The notes: generated from the letters alone by a model not told the origin. Shown: positions 1 to 9,669, counted from the stretch's first letter. The stretch is 64,000 nt of DNA from an uncultured Acetatifactor sp. (GCA_934436435.1 CAKSAN010000002.1:186001-250000), one strand, 5' to 3'. Program-made: numbers and translations.

Positions 1-9
1 CTACAGGGG

Positions 10-1593
10 ATGGAGAATCGGAGAGAGGAATTTCTGAAAATCGTATGTCAGATCTACATGGCTGCCATTCTCGTGGTGTTGCCTCTTTACTATATTCCAT
101 GGAATGGGTATTATAAGCTGGGTGATACCAAATACTACCTGTACCGTAATATTTCCCTGCTCTGCATCGGCGTCTGGCTGGTGACGGAACTGCTGGCAGC
201 CATCAGCGGATGGTGGACAAAGAACGGCCACGGATCCGGAAGGGGCTTGCGGGGAACAGCGAGAGAGCTGGCCGGAAGGTGTCGGGAGCATGCCGTGACA
301 ACATCGGTATGTCTGTACGCACTGGCTGCCGTGATCTCCGCGATATGCAGTCCCTATGGCAGCACCGCCTGGAACGGAGAGCGGGAATGGTATATGGGGG
401 CTGTCACGATCTGCCTTATGACCGGCGGATTTTTGCTGGCGGCGAAGTACGGAGAACAATGCAGACAGGCATTATTTCTGGGAGAAGCGGCCTTTGTGGC
501 CGTTACCCTGATCGGCCTGTTTCAGAAACTTGGATATGATCCGCTGGGACTGCTAAAGGGATATGTGGTGGGAGACTGGGAATATACCCATATGATTGCC
601 ACACTGGGTAACAGTAATTGGCTCAATGGCTATTACAGTGTCATGTTTCCTTTTTCCCTGGCGCTATTCCAACAGGCTGTAACGGAAGAAAAGAGAACCC
701 TGAGAATTGTATGGGGAATATGTAATGTGCCAGCGGTCATGCTTCTGCTTTTGCAGGGGAGCGATAGCGGAGTGATCGTGGCGTGTGTAGCCATCGGTCT
801 GTGCTTTTGGGAGAACCGGAAACAGATGTCCTGGGAGCCTTATTTACTTTTACTTGCGGCATCGGCTGTGGGAGTAAGAAGCTGGGGAGGCTGGATGAAA
901 AGTCTGGGGACTTATTATATTCTGCTACAGGACGGAATTGCTAAAAAGCTGGCAGTGTGGCAGGGATGGATTCCCTTCGTGCTGCTTTGTCTGGTATTTT
1001 GCGGTATTTATCACAGGATCCCGGCAGATAAAAAGAGAATATTGCAAAAATGCGTATTTTGCGGCGTACTGGCAGCGGCAGCAGGGATTGCGGTATGGTA
1101 TTTGCATCGCATCTCCGGAATGGATTTTGCGGAATGGGGCAACCGCCGGGGAAGGCTGTGGCAGATGGCGTGGACCGGTTTCCGGGAAGGTAATCTGCAT
1201 CAGAAGCTGTTGGGGGCCGGACCGGATTGTTTTGCAGAATATCTGGGAGAATTGCTGCCCGGAGGTACCGTACTTTTTGATAAAGGATATTTTAATGGTT
1301 CTGTTTTCACCAATGCTCATAATGAGTGGCTTACCACACTGATCAATATGGGACTGCTGGGAGTGGCAGCCTATGCCGCTGTTTTTATAACGGCGCTGCG
1401 AACCTATAGGAGGAATTTTCTCGCAGTATTATTACTGCTTACCTACGGGATACATTCCCTGATCAGCTTTCAGCAGGTGCTGAATGCGCCGTTTTTCTTT
1501 CTGGTGCTGGGACTGTGTGAAGCGGCGGATCGGAGAGAAAAGACAAAAACAAATAGCGTGGACACGGATGAGGAGTCGTTAGAGGTTAAATGA
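10..1593 (+). CDS. O-antigen ligase / polymerase family membrane protein
   Basis: A 527-residue protein with about ten hydrophobic segments, which would act in the membrane on lipid-linked glycans or surface polysaccharide. Near the C-terminus the segment NAHNEWLTTLINMGLLG (around residue 438) matches the Wzy_C / O-antigen ligase signature, a His in a periplasmic loop followed by a membrane helix. The start is uncertain: no stop codon lies between the window edge and the ATG at 10, and the GGGG directly before it is too close to be a normal ribosome site, so the true start may be upstream of the window. The stop overlaps the next start as ATGA, so the two genes are probably translationally coupled. 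Substrate unknown. Confidence 0.75.
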   Translation: MENRREEFLKIVCQIYMAAILVVLPLYYIPWNGYYKLGDTKYYLYRNISLLCIGVWLVTELLAAISGWWTKNGHGSGRGLRGTARELAGRCREHAVTTSVCLYALAAVISAICSPYGSTAWNGEREWYMGAVTICLMTGGFLLAAKYGEQCRQALFLGEAAFVAVTLIGLFQKLGYDPLGLLKGYVVGDWEYTHMIATLGNSNWLNGYYSVMFPFSLALFQQAVTEEKRTLRIVWGICNVPAVMLLLLQGSDSGVIVACVAIGLCFWENRKQMSWEPYLLLLAASAVGVRSWGGWMKSLGTYYILLQDGIAKKLAVWQGWIPFVLLCLVFCGIYHRIPADKKRILQKCVFCGVLAAAAGIAVWYLHRISGMDFAEWGNRRGRLWQMAWTGFREGNLHQKLLGAGPDCFAEYLGELLPGGTVLFDKGYFNGSVFTNAHNEWLTTLINMGLLGVAAYAAVFITALRTYRRNFLAVLLLLTYGIHSLISFQQVLNAPFFFLVLGLCEAADRREKTKTNSVDTDEESLEVK

Positions 1594-3803
1594 AAAATAT
1601 TTGGAAAATTTTTACCGGAGATTTGAAAAAACTGGTGAAACAACCCTTTGCCCTGATCATTATTATTGGGTTGTGCGTGATACCGTCACTGTATGCGTGG
1701 TTTAATATTTTTGCCAACTGGGATCCCTATGCGAATACCGGAGGAATTCCCGTGGCGGTAGTATCTCTGGATCAGGATTATACGCTGAAAGACGGCTCGG
1801 TGGTAAATATGGGAGAATCCGTACTGGACAGCCTGCATTCCAACACCAGTGTAAAATGGATCTTCCTGGATACCGAGGAAGAGGCACGGGAAGGCGTGGA
1901 AGCGGGAACCTATTATGCGGCCATCGTCATTACGGATCAATTTACCTATAGTATGTACAATGTATTTTCCGATGATTTCGAAAATCCCGCGCTGATCTAT
2001 TACCAGAATCAGAAGAGCAACGCCATTGCCACCAAGATCACGGATACAGTGGCAGGAACCTTGCAGAATACCATTAATGAGACCTTTATCAAAGTGGCTG
2101 CCACTACCGTATTCGAGGAAAGTAATACGTTGTCGGATCAGATGCAGGGGGACAGCTATGTGGAAGAGTTCGCTTCCAAACTGGAGGAGCTGAACGACAA
2201 CCTGAAGGAATACAGTGCCATGATCGATTCCTTCCAGGCCGGCAATGCACGGCTGGAGGCGGCGATCACCCATGTGAATTATGAGATTCCTGCCATGCAG
2301 AGGAAGCTGGACAATACTACAGCCAGCCTGAACCAGAGCAGTCAGAATCTGTCTTCTACCAGAGATACCCTGGGCAATTTCAGCAACAATATCGATACCT
2401 CCATGAGCAATATCAACAACTCTCTGGAAAGTATCAAAAAAGCACTGGACGAGAGCAAACTGGCGGATGATACTGCACAGATGACAAGAGATCTGAACCG
2501 GGTGGCAAGGGATACCAATACTCTGAACGGTGAGGTAAATACCCTGCTGGCAGCACTCATTCAACAGAAACTGGAAAGTGTCTCAGATGGCAATGCGGCT
2601 GCCGGTGGCAATATTGGCGGTAATATCGGCGGTGCGGCAACGGATGCGGCCATCGAAGCCCTGAAGGCCATGCAGAAGGAACTGGATCTGATGAATACCG
2701 TAGTGGGTAGTGTATTGGAGTCTACGGACGACCTGGCTGCAGAAAAGGCAAAGGTCAATGTCAATAATGCCATGAATAATTTGAAGAGTGCCATTGACAG
2801 TTGTGAAACGTCTGTAAGCAATATGCAGGGCATCTATAAGAATAATCTGGTCCCACAGATGCAGAAGGTTCTGACAAATATGTCAGATTCTCTGGACCAG
2901 GTAACGAATCTGGTAAATACCCTGAGCAACACCGTGAAAAATGTGGGTGTTGTCATGGAAGGTGTGGGTGACACTGTGACCGGAACCAGTGAGAGTCTGG
3001 GACAGATCAAGGATGTGGTAGACAATATCAGTGCCAAGATTACGGAACTGACGGAGAAAATGGATGGGGCTTCGGAAGAGGAAATGATGGATATGCTGGT
3101 GCGCTTTCTGGGTGGAGATCCGGACAGTCTGGGGGCATATTTCGCATCTCCCGTGACAATGGAAACTATCGCCATGTATCCGGTGGCAACCTATGGTTCC
3201 GCCATGACACCGTTCTATTCCACACTGGCCATCTGGGTAGGCTCCACGATTCTGGTGGCTCTGGTGAAGGTAAAGGCATCTCCTAAGGGACTTGAAAATG
3301 TACAGAGCTATCAGCTGTATTTCGGCAGATATCTGTTGTTCTTATTGCTGGCTCAGATCCAGGCAGCGATCATTGTGGCAGGGGATCTATGGCTGTTAAA
3401 AGTCAACATTGTGGAGCCGGGGCTGTTTTTCCTGGCGGCAAGTTTCACGGCGACGGCATTTTCTTTGCTGATCTACTCGTTGACACTGGCTTTCGGAGAT
3501 GTGGGTAAGGCCGTCTGTGTCATTGTCATGGTATTGCAGATCGCGGGATCCAGTGGAACCTTCCCCATCGAGCTGTTGCCGGATACCTACCAGAAGATCT
3601 ACATATTTTTCCCCTTCCCCTATGCCATCCGGGCAATGAGAGAAGCACTTGCGGGAATGTACGGTACTGCTTATATGGAAGCGTTGGCGAAGCTGATCCT
3701 GTTTATGATCGAAGGACTGCTGATCGGATTAGTGATCCGGATCCCGTTTGTGAAGCTAAACCATTTTGTGGAAGAGCGCATGGAAGATACAGAACTCATG
3801 TGA
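1590..3803 (+). CDS. YhgE/Pip family membrane protein (first paralogue)
   Basis: 737 residues. One membrane helix at about residues 20-40 follows the start MKNIWKIFTGDLKKL. A large, probably extracytoplasmic region with Asn/Ser/Leu-rich coiled-coil segments and a short Gly-rich stretch (GGNIGGNIGG, about residue 339) follows, then about five membrane helices from residue 540 onward. This is the architecture of YhgE / phage-infection-protein (Pip) relatives, which also resemble ABC-2 permeases; the family's biochemical role is not settled. It overlaps the upstream gene by 4 bp and has a paralogue 510 bp downstream with the same ends and layout. Expected at the cell surface. Function not assigned. 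Confidence 0.82.
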   Translation: MKNIWKIFTGDLKKLVKQPFALIIIIGLCVIPSLYAWFNIFANWDPYANTGGIPVAVVSLDQDYTLKDGSVVNMGESVLDSLHSNTSVKWIFLDTEEEAREGVEAGTYYAAIVITDQFTYSMYNVFSDDFENPALIYYQNQKSNAIATKITDTVAGTLQNTINETFIKVAATTVFEESNTLSDQMQGDSYVEEFASKLEELNDNLKEYSAMIDSFQAGNARLEAAITHVNYEIPAMQRKLDNTTASLNQSSQNLSSTRDTLGNFSNNIDTSMSNINNSLESIKKALDESKLADDTAQMTRDLNRVARDTNTLNGEVNTLLAALIQQKLESVSDGNAAAGGNIGGNIGGAATDAAIEALKAMQKELDLMNTVVGSVLESTDDLAAEKAKVNVNNAMNNLKSAIDSCETSVSNMQGIYKNNLVPQMQKVLTNMSDSLDQVTNLVNTLSNTVKNVGVVMEGVGDTVTGTSESLGQIKDVVDNISAKITELTEKMDGASEEEMMDMLVRFLGGDPDSLGAYFASPVTMETIAMYPVATYGSAMTPFYSTLAIWVGSTILVALVKVKASPKGLENVQSYQLYFGRYLLFLLLAQIQAAIIVAGDLWLLKVNIVEPGLFFLAASFTATAFSLLIYSLTLAFGDVGKAVCVIVMVLQIAGSSGTFPIELLPDTYQKIYIFFPFPYAIRAMREALAGMYGTAYMEALAKLILFMIEGLLIGLVIRIPFVKLNHFVEERMEDTELM

Positions 3804-3805
3804 TG

Positions 3806-3867
3806 CCTATTCGGAGCCATGCAAACGCCCCCGCAGGAGCGATTTTGTGAATGAAGTTCTGAATAGG
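3806..3867 (+). repeat. Structured repeat copy 1 (short derivative)
   Basis: A 62-bp shortened member of the structured repeat family. The outer arms CCTATTCGGA (3806-3815) and TCTGAATAGG (3858-3867) pair with one G-T wobble and carry the class I end sequence. The P2 hairpin with the CTTG cap is absent, and P3 survives only as GCAAA (3820-3824) and GATTTTGTG (3841-3849) around a decayed stem. It starts 2 bp after the upstream stop and ends 15 bp before the next ATG, with no T-tract. I read it as an internal deletion of a full element. Confidence 0.6.
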
Positions 3868-3882
3868 TAGAAAGGAAAATTC

Positions 3883-4311
3883 ATGGAGAGAGATTACGAA
3901 GAAATTTTTCAGAAGGTACTGAACTACGAGCAGGCCCTTCATGAGAAGAACAGAAAAAGAATAAAAATCGGTCTGAAATGTATCTGGATCGTGCCCCTGT
4001 TTTTCCTGGCACTGCTGTTTATGACCGGCAGTAATAAGGTGATCTTCCTGATTCTGTGGATTGTATCCCTGTTCGCTTTGTCGATCTACCTGATCGTTGT
4101 GGAGTATATGGACTACAATTTGCAGGAAAAGATCATGGAACTGAAAGGGGAAGAGGGAGACATCGAAGCGCTGACTCCGAAGGACTTTGACCGGGCGGCA
4201 CAGATCATCCGGGAGACCCGGAAACTGATCGGTGAGGGATTGAATTCTCCGGCCGAGACCGCAGAAGAGGAAACGGAAGACGAAACAGAAAACGGGGAGG
4301 ATGGCGAATAG
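3883..4311 (+). CDS. Small two-helix membrane protein between YhgE/Pip paralogues
   Basis: 142 residues, not recognised as a named family. The N-terminus is charged and helical (about 1-32), followed by two membrane helices (about 35-52 and 58-77), a cytoplasmic-looking helical segment and a very acidic tail rich in Glu and Thr. GAAAGGA lies 7-8 nt before the ATG. The stop overlaps or abuts the next YhgE/Pip gene, so it is very probably co-translated with it. Position suggests an accessory subunit or regulator of the two large proteins, but that is inference. Confidence 0.7.
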   Translation: MERDYEEIFQKVLNYEQALHEKNRKRIKIGLKCIWIVPLFFLALLFMTGSNKVIFLILWIVSLFALSIYLIVVEYMDYNLQEKIMELKGEEGDIEALTPKDFDRAAQIIRETRKLIGEGLNSPAETAEEETEDETENGEDGE

Positions 4312-4312
4312 T

Positions 4313-6442
4313 ATGCGAAACATCTGGAAAATATTTACCACTGACATCCGTCGGATCAGTAATAACGTGGTGGCAGTAGTCATCATCATGGGACTTAGCA
4401 TCCTCCCGGCATTGTATGCCTGGTTCAATATTTTTTCCAACTGGGATCCCTATGAACCGGCAGCCACCAGTCAGTTGAAGGTGGCCGTGGCCTCAGATGA
4501 TGCCGGAGCGGAGATCATGGGACTTTCTCTGAATGTGGGAGACAGCGTGCTGGAAGCACTGGAAGCCAACACTACTATCGGCTGGGTATTTCCGGAGACT
4601 ACGGAGGAAGCGCTGGAAGGTGTGAAGAACAGTGATTATTATGCGGCGCTGATCATTCCGGAGAATTTTACACAGGAAATGCTGGGATTTCTGGACGGTG
4701 AAGTGGATCATCCCACCATCTATTATTATGAAAACGAGAAAAAGAACGGCATTGCCCCCAAGATCACGGGAAAGGCAAAAAATGCCGTACAGGAGCAGGT
4801 AAACGCCACCTTTATCAGTACCGTGGCAGAAGCGGTGATGAAAGCGGGAAATGCACTTTCTGTGGTGAATGCCGGCGGACAGGCCAGTGTGGAGGAATCT
4901 CTGGATTCCGTGCAGGCACAACTGCAGGACTATGTGGTCATGCTACAGTCCTTCCAGAGCATTATGAGCTCTGCGGAGATGATCATGTCCACCAGTCAGA
5001 ATATGCTGCCGGATATGGATAATATTCTGGAAAATGGCCGGAATACCATGATCGGCATGCAGACCATGATCAATTCCAGCGTGGATGCGGTGGATGTCAT
5101 GGGAGACATGGTGAGCAGCAGTATGGACATGGTGACGGAAGCCTTGCAGTATCTGTCGATCTTTTCCGATGGATTATTAGATCAGATGGGCAGTAACAAT
5201 GTGGGAAGCACCACAGATACCGGACTGGGCATGGCCATCGGACTGGTACAGGGCATGCAGGCCAATATGGATGTTCTGGGGAGCCTGATCACCGGACAGG
5301 ATGCCCAGATCCAGGAGATCAATCAGTCCCTCAAAAATATTGAAGCGGATCTGAAACAACTGCAGAACAGCAAAGGTCAGGTAGACACCGACATCAATAC
5401 GCTGCGGGCCCAGATCCGGGAACAGATCCGAATCTGCGACAAGCAGCTGAATGATCTGTTAAACGACTACAATAATAATGTCAGACCTTCCTTCCGGGCT
5501 ACCGGAAAATCCATGCAGCAGGCATTCCTGAATGCCGCAGCAATGATGAACGGCACGGATGTGAATATGGATGAGATCTCAGATATTCTGAAAGAGTATC
5601 AGCAGACCTTACAGGAAGGCAATGTAAGCTTGCAGGATTCTCTGGTGATCGCCCAGGAACTGCTGGACAAGGTCAGCAAAATAGCGGATAATATAAAACG
5701 GATCACCGGAGCGGATTCCTATGAAGATATTCTAAATGCCATGGCTACCGATCCGGCATCGGTGGCAGAGTTCGTATCTTCTCCGGTCAAACTGGAGACG
5801 GTACCCGTCTATCCGGTGGATCATTACGGATCTGCGGCATCGCCCTTTTACACGATTCTGGCGATCTGGGTGGGAGCATTGTTCCTGGTGGCGATCATCC
5901 ATGTGGGCGTAAAGCCCATTGATCCGGGAGATCACTACAAGACTTACGAGAGATACTTTGGCAGATATCTGCTGTTTTTCCTGATGGGACAGGCGCAGAC
6001 ACTGCTTACGATCCTGGGCAATCTCTATTATATTGAGATCCAGTGCCAGCATAAGTTTCTGTACTGGCTGGCGGCAGCCGTGGCCAGTGCGGCCTTCAGT
6101 TGCTTTATGTACTCTGTGACCTTTGCCTTTGGCAATGTGGGAGAGGCACTGGCCATCGTGGTCATGGTCATTCAGGTAGCCGGAAGCGGCGGAACCTTCC
6201 CCATAGAGGCACTGCCGAAGGTATTCCAGTGGATCTACCCGTTCCTGCCGTTCCAGTTCGGCATGAAAGCCTTCAAGGAATGCATTGCGGGAATGTATGG
6301 AGTGGATTACTGGATCAATGTGGGAAAGATGGCACTGTTCCTGATCCTGGCGTTATTGCTGGGACTGGCACTGGAGCCCCCGTTCCGCAAGCTGAACCAC
6401 ATGATCGAAAAGAGCAAGGAAAAGACAGGATTAATGATATAA
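4313..6442 (+). CDS. YhgE/Pip family membrane protein (second paralogue)
   Basis: 709 residues from this ATG. It has the same layout as the paralogue at 1590: start MRNIWKIFTTDIRRI, one N-terminal membrane helix, a long Met/Asn/Gln-rich coiled-coil extracytoplasmic region, then about five C-terminal helices ending in EPPFRKLNHMIE (the paralogue ends IPFVKLNHFVEE). I chose ATG 4313 because it aligns with the paralogue's MKNIWKIF and leaves 12 nt after the GGGGAGG at 4294-4300. The in-frame ATG at 4301 touches that motif and would add four residues. Role unknown; family membership is secure. Confidence 0.8.
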   Translation: MRNIWKIFTTDIRRISNNVVAVVIIMGLSILPALYAWFNIFSNWDPYEPAATSQLKVAVASDDAGAEIMGLSLNVGDSVLEALEANTTIGWVFPETTEEALEGVKNSDYYAALIIPENFTQEMLGFLDGEVDHPTIYYYENEKKNGIAPKITGKAKNAVQEQVNATFISTVAEAVMKAGNALSVVNAGGQASVEESLDSVQAQLQDYVVMLQSFQSIMSSAEMIMSTSQNMLPDMDNILENGRNTMIGMQTMINSSVDAVDVMGDMVSSSMDMVTEALQYLSIFSDGLLDQMGSNNVGSTTDTGLGMAIGLVQGMQANMDVLGSLITGQDAQIQEINQSLKNIEADLKQLQNSKGQVDTDINTLRAQIREQIRICDKQLNDLLNDYNNNVRPSFRATGKSMQQAFLNAAAMMNGTDVNMDEISDILKEYQQTLQEGNVSLQDSLVIAQELLDKVSKIADNIKRITGADSYEDILNAMATDPASVAEFVSSPVKLETVPVYPVDHYGSAASPFYTILAIWVGALFLVAIIHVGVKPIDPGDHYKTYERYFGRYLLFFLMGQAQTLLTILGNLYYIEIQCQHKFLYWLAAAVASAAFSCFMYSVTFAFGNVGEALAIVVMVIQVAGSGGTFPIEALPKVFQWIYPFLPFQFGMKAFKECIAGMYGVDYWINVGKMALFLILALLLGLALEPPFRKLNHMIEKSKEKTGLMI

Positions 6443-6470
6443 GATAACCAAAACAGAAAGGAATCACAAC

Positions 6471-7457
6471 ATGAAGTGGGTAAAATTCAGAATAAAGACC
6501 GTGACGGAAGCGGAAGATATTATTATCAGTACTTTGTATGATCTGGGACTGGAAGGCGCGCAGATCGAGGACAAGGTGCCTCTGACCGCCATGGAGAAGG
6601 AGCAGATGTTCGTGGACATTTTGCCCGACGGACCGGAGGATGACGGCATTGCTTACTTAAGCTTTTTTGTAGAGGAGAAAGAGGACGGCAGTCTGGAAGT
6701 GGCCGGGGAAAAGACCACCACCGAGGCTGTGCTTGCCGATGTGAAGCGGGAGCTGGAGGATTTACGACAGTTTATGGACATCGGAGAAGGCTCCGTTGCA
6801 GTGGATGAGACCGAGGATATCGACTGGATCAACAACTGGAAACAGTATTTCCATCAGTTCTATATTGATGACATTCTGGTCATCCCTTCCTGGGAGAACA
6901 TCAAACCGGAAGATACCGATAAGATGGTACTGCATATCGACCCCGGCACCGCATTCGGCACCGGCATGCACGAGACCACACAGTTGTGTATCCGCCAGCT
7001 GCGCAAGTTCATTACTCCCGAGACAGAGCTTCTGGATGTGGGAACCGGCAGCGGTATTCTGGCGATCCTGTCCCTGATGTTCGGTGCAAAACATGCTGTG
7101 GGAACCGATCTGGATATCTGTGCGGTGGAAGCCGTAGCTCAGAACTGCGAAGTCAACGGCATTGATCCCGCACAGTTCGACATGATGATCGGTAACATCA
7201 TTACGGATAAAGAAGTGCAGGACAAGGTGGGGTACGAGTGCTATGATATCGTCGTGGCCAATATTCTGGCAGATGTACTGGTGCCTCTGACTCCCGTGAT
7301 CGTGCATCAGCTGAAAAAGGGTGGTATCTACATTACCTCAGGCATCATCGATGACAAGGAACAGACCGTGGTGGAAGCTGTGAAAGCCGCAGGACTGGAA
7401 GTACTGGAAGTAACCTATCAGGGAGAATGGGTCAGCGTTACCGCAAGAAAGAATTAA
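6471..7457 (+). CDS. prmA: Ribosomal protein L11 methyltransferase
   Basis: 328 residues, near the usual family length. PrmA methylates several amino groups of ribosomal protein L11 using S-adenosylmethionine in the cytoplasm. The N-terminal substrate-recognition domain (MKWVKFRIKTVTEAEDII) is followed by a Rossmann methyltransferase domain with the SAM-binding motif LDVGTGSGILAI near residue 188, preceded by FGTGMHETTQ, and by the ANILADVLVPL motif near residue 263. AAAGGA lies upstream of the ATG. rsmE follows after 21 bp, a common pairing in Bacillota. Confidence 0.95.
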   Translation: MKWVKFRIKTVTEAEDIIISTLYDLGLEGAQIEDKVPLTAMEKEQMFVDILPDGPEDDGIAYLSFFVEEKEDGSLEVAGEKTTTEAVLADVKRELEDLRQFMDIGEGSVAVDETEDIDWINNWKQYFHQFYIDDILVIPSWENIKPEDTDKMVLHIDPGTAFGTGMHETTQLCIRQLRKFITPETELLDVGTGSGILAILSLMFGAKHAVGTDLDICAVEAVAQNCEVNGIDPAQFDMMIGNIITDKEVQDKVGYECYDIVVANILADVLVPLTPVIVHQLKKGGIYITSGIIDDKEQTVVEAVKAAGLEVLEVTYQGEWVSVTARKN

Positions 7458-7478
7458 GAGCTTAAAACAGGAGTTTTT

Positions 7479-8225
7479 ATGTATCAGTTTTTTGTAGAAC
7501 CGGAGCAGATCGATGTGGCAGCAAAAAGCGTCATCATCCGAGGAACCGATGTCAACCATATTAAAAATGTACTGCGGATGCGTCCCGACGAGGAAGTGGC
7601 GGTCAGCAACGGGATCGACGGAAAGGAATATCGCTGTGGAATCCTTTCCCTGGAAGAGGACTGTGTCCGTCTGGAACTGCGTTTTATTAAAGAGGACGGC
7701 GTGGAGCTTCCGGCGAAGATCTATCTGTTTCAGGGACTGCCCAAGGCGGACAAGATGGAACTCATTATTCAGAAGGCCGTGGAACTGGGCGCCTTTCAGG
7801 TGATTCCTGTGGCCATGAAACGCTGCGTGGTGAAACTGGATGAGAAAAAAGCGGAAGCGAAGATTAAGCGCTGGCAGGGTATTGCGGAGGCGGCAGCCAA
7901 GCAGAGCAAACGGGGTGTGATCCCTGAGGTGGCACCGGTTATGAGTTATGCACAGGCGGTGAAAATGGCATCCGGAATGGACCTGAAACTGGTACCCTAC
8001 GAACTGGCGGAAGGCATGGAGCAGACGAAGCAGCTCATCGAAAGTGCCAGACCCGGCCAGCAGATCGCTATTTTTATCGGCCCGGAAGGTGGGTTTGATC
8101 CGGAGGAAATACAGCTTGCCACAGAGGCGGGCATTCAGCCCATCACTCTGGGAAAACGGATCCTGCGGACGGAAACAGCAGGATTCACAACCATCGCATG
8201 GCTGATGTATCAGCTGGAAAATTAG
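7479..8225 (+). CDS. rsmE: 16S rRNA (uracil1498-N3)-methyltransferase
   Basis: 248 residues. RsmE methylates N3 of U1498 in 16S rRNA with SAM. The protein starts MYQFFVEPEQI, has a PUA-like N-terminal domain, and shows the SPOUT knot motifs IGPEGGFDPEEI (about residue 199) and LGKRILRTETAGFTTIAWL (about residue 223), which form the SAM pocket. An AGGAG site lies 6 nt before the ATG. Probably transcribed with prmA; both modify the translation apparatus. A structured repeat begins 57 bp after its stop. Confidence 0.95.
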   Translation: MYQFFVEPEQIDVAAKSVIIRGTDVNHIKNVLRMRPDEEVAVSNGIDGKEYRCGILSLEEDCVRLELRFIKEDGVELPAKIYLFQGLPKADKMELIIQKAVELGAFQVIPVAMKRCVVKLDEKKAEAKIKRWQGIAEAAAKQSKRGVIPEVAPVMSYAQAVKMASGMDLKLVPYELAEGMEQTKQLIESARPGQQIAIFIGPEGGFDPEEIQLATEAGIQPITLGKRILRTETAGFTTIAWLMYQLEN

Positions 8226-8281
8226 ACGTCGGACAGCACAGAGCGCCTGCCTGCGGCATATTTTAATCATAAGAAGAATAT

Positions 8282-8436
8282 AGTAACTATTCAGAGCCAT
8301 TAAATATTGCCAGAGGGTTGTCAAATGCTTGCATTTGTAAAAGCCCTCTGCAATATTTGGTTGGCGAGGTAGCCTCTATGAGCAAAAGGAAAGCCTTGAA
8401 GAGGCGATTTTGCGAATAGGGCGCTGAATAGTTACT
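8282..8436 (+). repeat. Structured repeat copy 2 (class I, complete)
   Basis: Outer stem P1: 8282-8294 pairs perfectly with 8424-8436 (AGTAACTATTCAG and its complement), followed by an A-G mismatch and GCC/GGC. P2: AAATATTG (8302-8309) and CAGAGGG (8311-8317) pair with 8344-8358 with one bulged C. P2 is capped by CAAATG-CTTG-CATTTG (8322-8337), where other copies have CGAATG/CATTCG, a compensatory change. The linker is GGCGAGGT. P3: GCAAAA/TTTTGC (8382-8387 with 8408-8413), internal loop GGAAA/GA, inner stem GCCTT/GAGGC. No T-tract follows. Confidence 0.85.
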
Positions 8437-8466
8437 GAAGAGATAGATAGCAAGGAGAAGAAGAGA

Positions 8467-9636
8467 ATGGAAGTCTATTTGGACAATTCCGCTACCACAA
8501 GGACATTTCCGGAAGTAGCTGAGTTGATGACGAAGATCATGTGTGAAGATTACGGCAATCCCTCCAGCCTGCATATGAAGGGAGTGGAGGCAGAGAAATA
8601 CCTCCGCTATGCCAAGGAGACCTTGGCAAGGATTCTGAAGGTGGAGGAGAGAGAGCTTTTGTTTACCTCCGGCGGAACGGAATCGGACAATATGGCGCTG
8701 ATCGGGTGCGCTCTGGCGAATTGCCGCAGAGGCAATCATCTGATCACAACACAGGTGGAGCATCCCGCGATCTTACAGACCATGCGGTATCTGGAGAGCC
8801 AGGGATACCGTGTCACGTATCTGCCGGTGGATTCCTGCGGACGCATCCGGCTGGAAGATCTTCGCAGAGCCATGACTCCGGAGACCATTCTGGTATCCAT
8901 TATGCACACCAATAACGAGATCGGTGCCCTTCAGCCCATTGAAGAGGCGGGAGCGCTGATCAAACAGATGAACCCCGATACACTGTTCCATGTGGACGCG
9001 GTACAGGGATTCGGAAAATCCCGGATCTATCCCAAGAAGATGCACATTGATCTGCTGTCCGTCAGCGGGCACAAGATCCACGGCCCCAAGGGCGTCGGTC
9101 TGTTATATGTAGGTGACCGGGTGAAGATCCAGCCCATCGTATTCGGCGGCGGCCAGCAGCAGAACCTCCGCTCCGGCACGGAAAATGTTCCCGGCATCGC
9201 AGGACTTGCCAAAGCGGCGGAAATGCTCTATAGTCATTTTGATGAAGACCATGCGAGACTCTGCGCCTGTAAGCGGAGATTTATCGAAGGCGTGGAAAGA
9301 CTGGATCAGGTGAAGGTCAACGGACTTTTGCCGGATGCCCCTTACGGAGAAGGTACGGCGGCACATATCGTCAGCGTGTCCTTTGCGGGAGTCCGGAGTG
9401 AAGTACTGTTGCATGCACTGGAAGACAAGGGAATCTATGTCTCCGCCGGAAGTGCCTGCTCCGCCCACAAGCCGCAGCCTTCTGCCACACTGAAAGCCAT
9501 CGGTGTCGACAAATCCCTGCTGGATTCCACCATACGGTTCAGCTTTTCCGTATTTACCACGGAAGAAGAGATTGACGTATGTCTTCAGGCATTGTACAAT
9601 ATAATACCTATGTTACGCAGATACAGTCGCAGATAA
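8467..9636 (+). CDS. Cysteine desulfurase (NifS/IscS-like, NifZ-type partner of ThiI)
   Basis: 389 residues. A PLP enzyme that converts cysteine to alanine and a persulfide on its active-site cysteine. The PLP lysine is K203 in SVSGHKIHGPKG, and the catalytic cysteine is C331 in SAGSACSAHK. EVYLDNSATTRT at the N-terminus is typical. GGAG lies about 10 nt before the ATG. thiI follows after 33 bp. This arrangement matches the B. subtilis nifZ-thiI pair, in which the desulfurase is dedicated to 4-thiouridine in tRNA, so that is the likely sulfur acceptor. A broader Fe-S cluster role cannot be excluded. Confidence 0.93.
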   Translation: MEVYLDNSATTRTFPEVAELMTKIMCEDYGNPSSLHMKGVEAEKYLRYAKETLARILKVEERELLFTSGGTESDNMALIGCALANCRRGNHLITTQVEHPAILQTMRYLESQGYRVTYLPVDSCGRIRLEDLRRAMTPETILVSIMHTNNEIGALQPIEEAGALIKQMNPDTLFHVDAVQGFGKSRIYPKKMHIDLLSVSGHKIHGPKGVGLLYVGDRVKIQPIVFGGGQQQNLRSGTENVPGIAGLAKAAEMLYSHFDEDHARLCACKRRFIEGVERLDQVKVNGLLPDAPYGEGTAAHIVSVSFAGVRSEVLLHALEDKGIYVSAGSACSAHKPQPSATLKAIGVDKSLLDSTIRFSFSVFTTEEEIDVCLQALYNIIPMLRRYSRR

Positions 9637-9669
9637 GCGATTTGAGAAACACTCAGAAAGGAAACGAAC

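Noticed and set aside
1590..6442. A type VII secretion locus around the YhgE/Pip genes
   Set aside because: No WXG100 protein, EssC-type ATPase or other T7SS component is nearby; only distant similarity of Pip proteins to EsaA suggests it.
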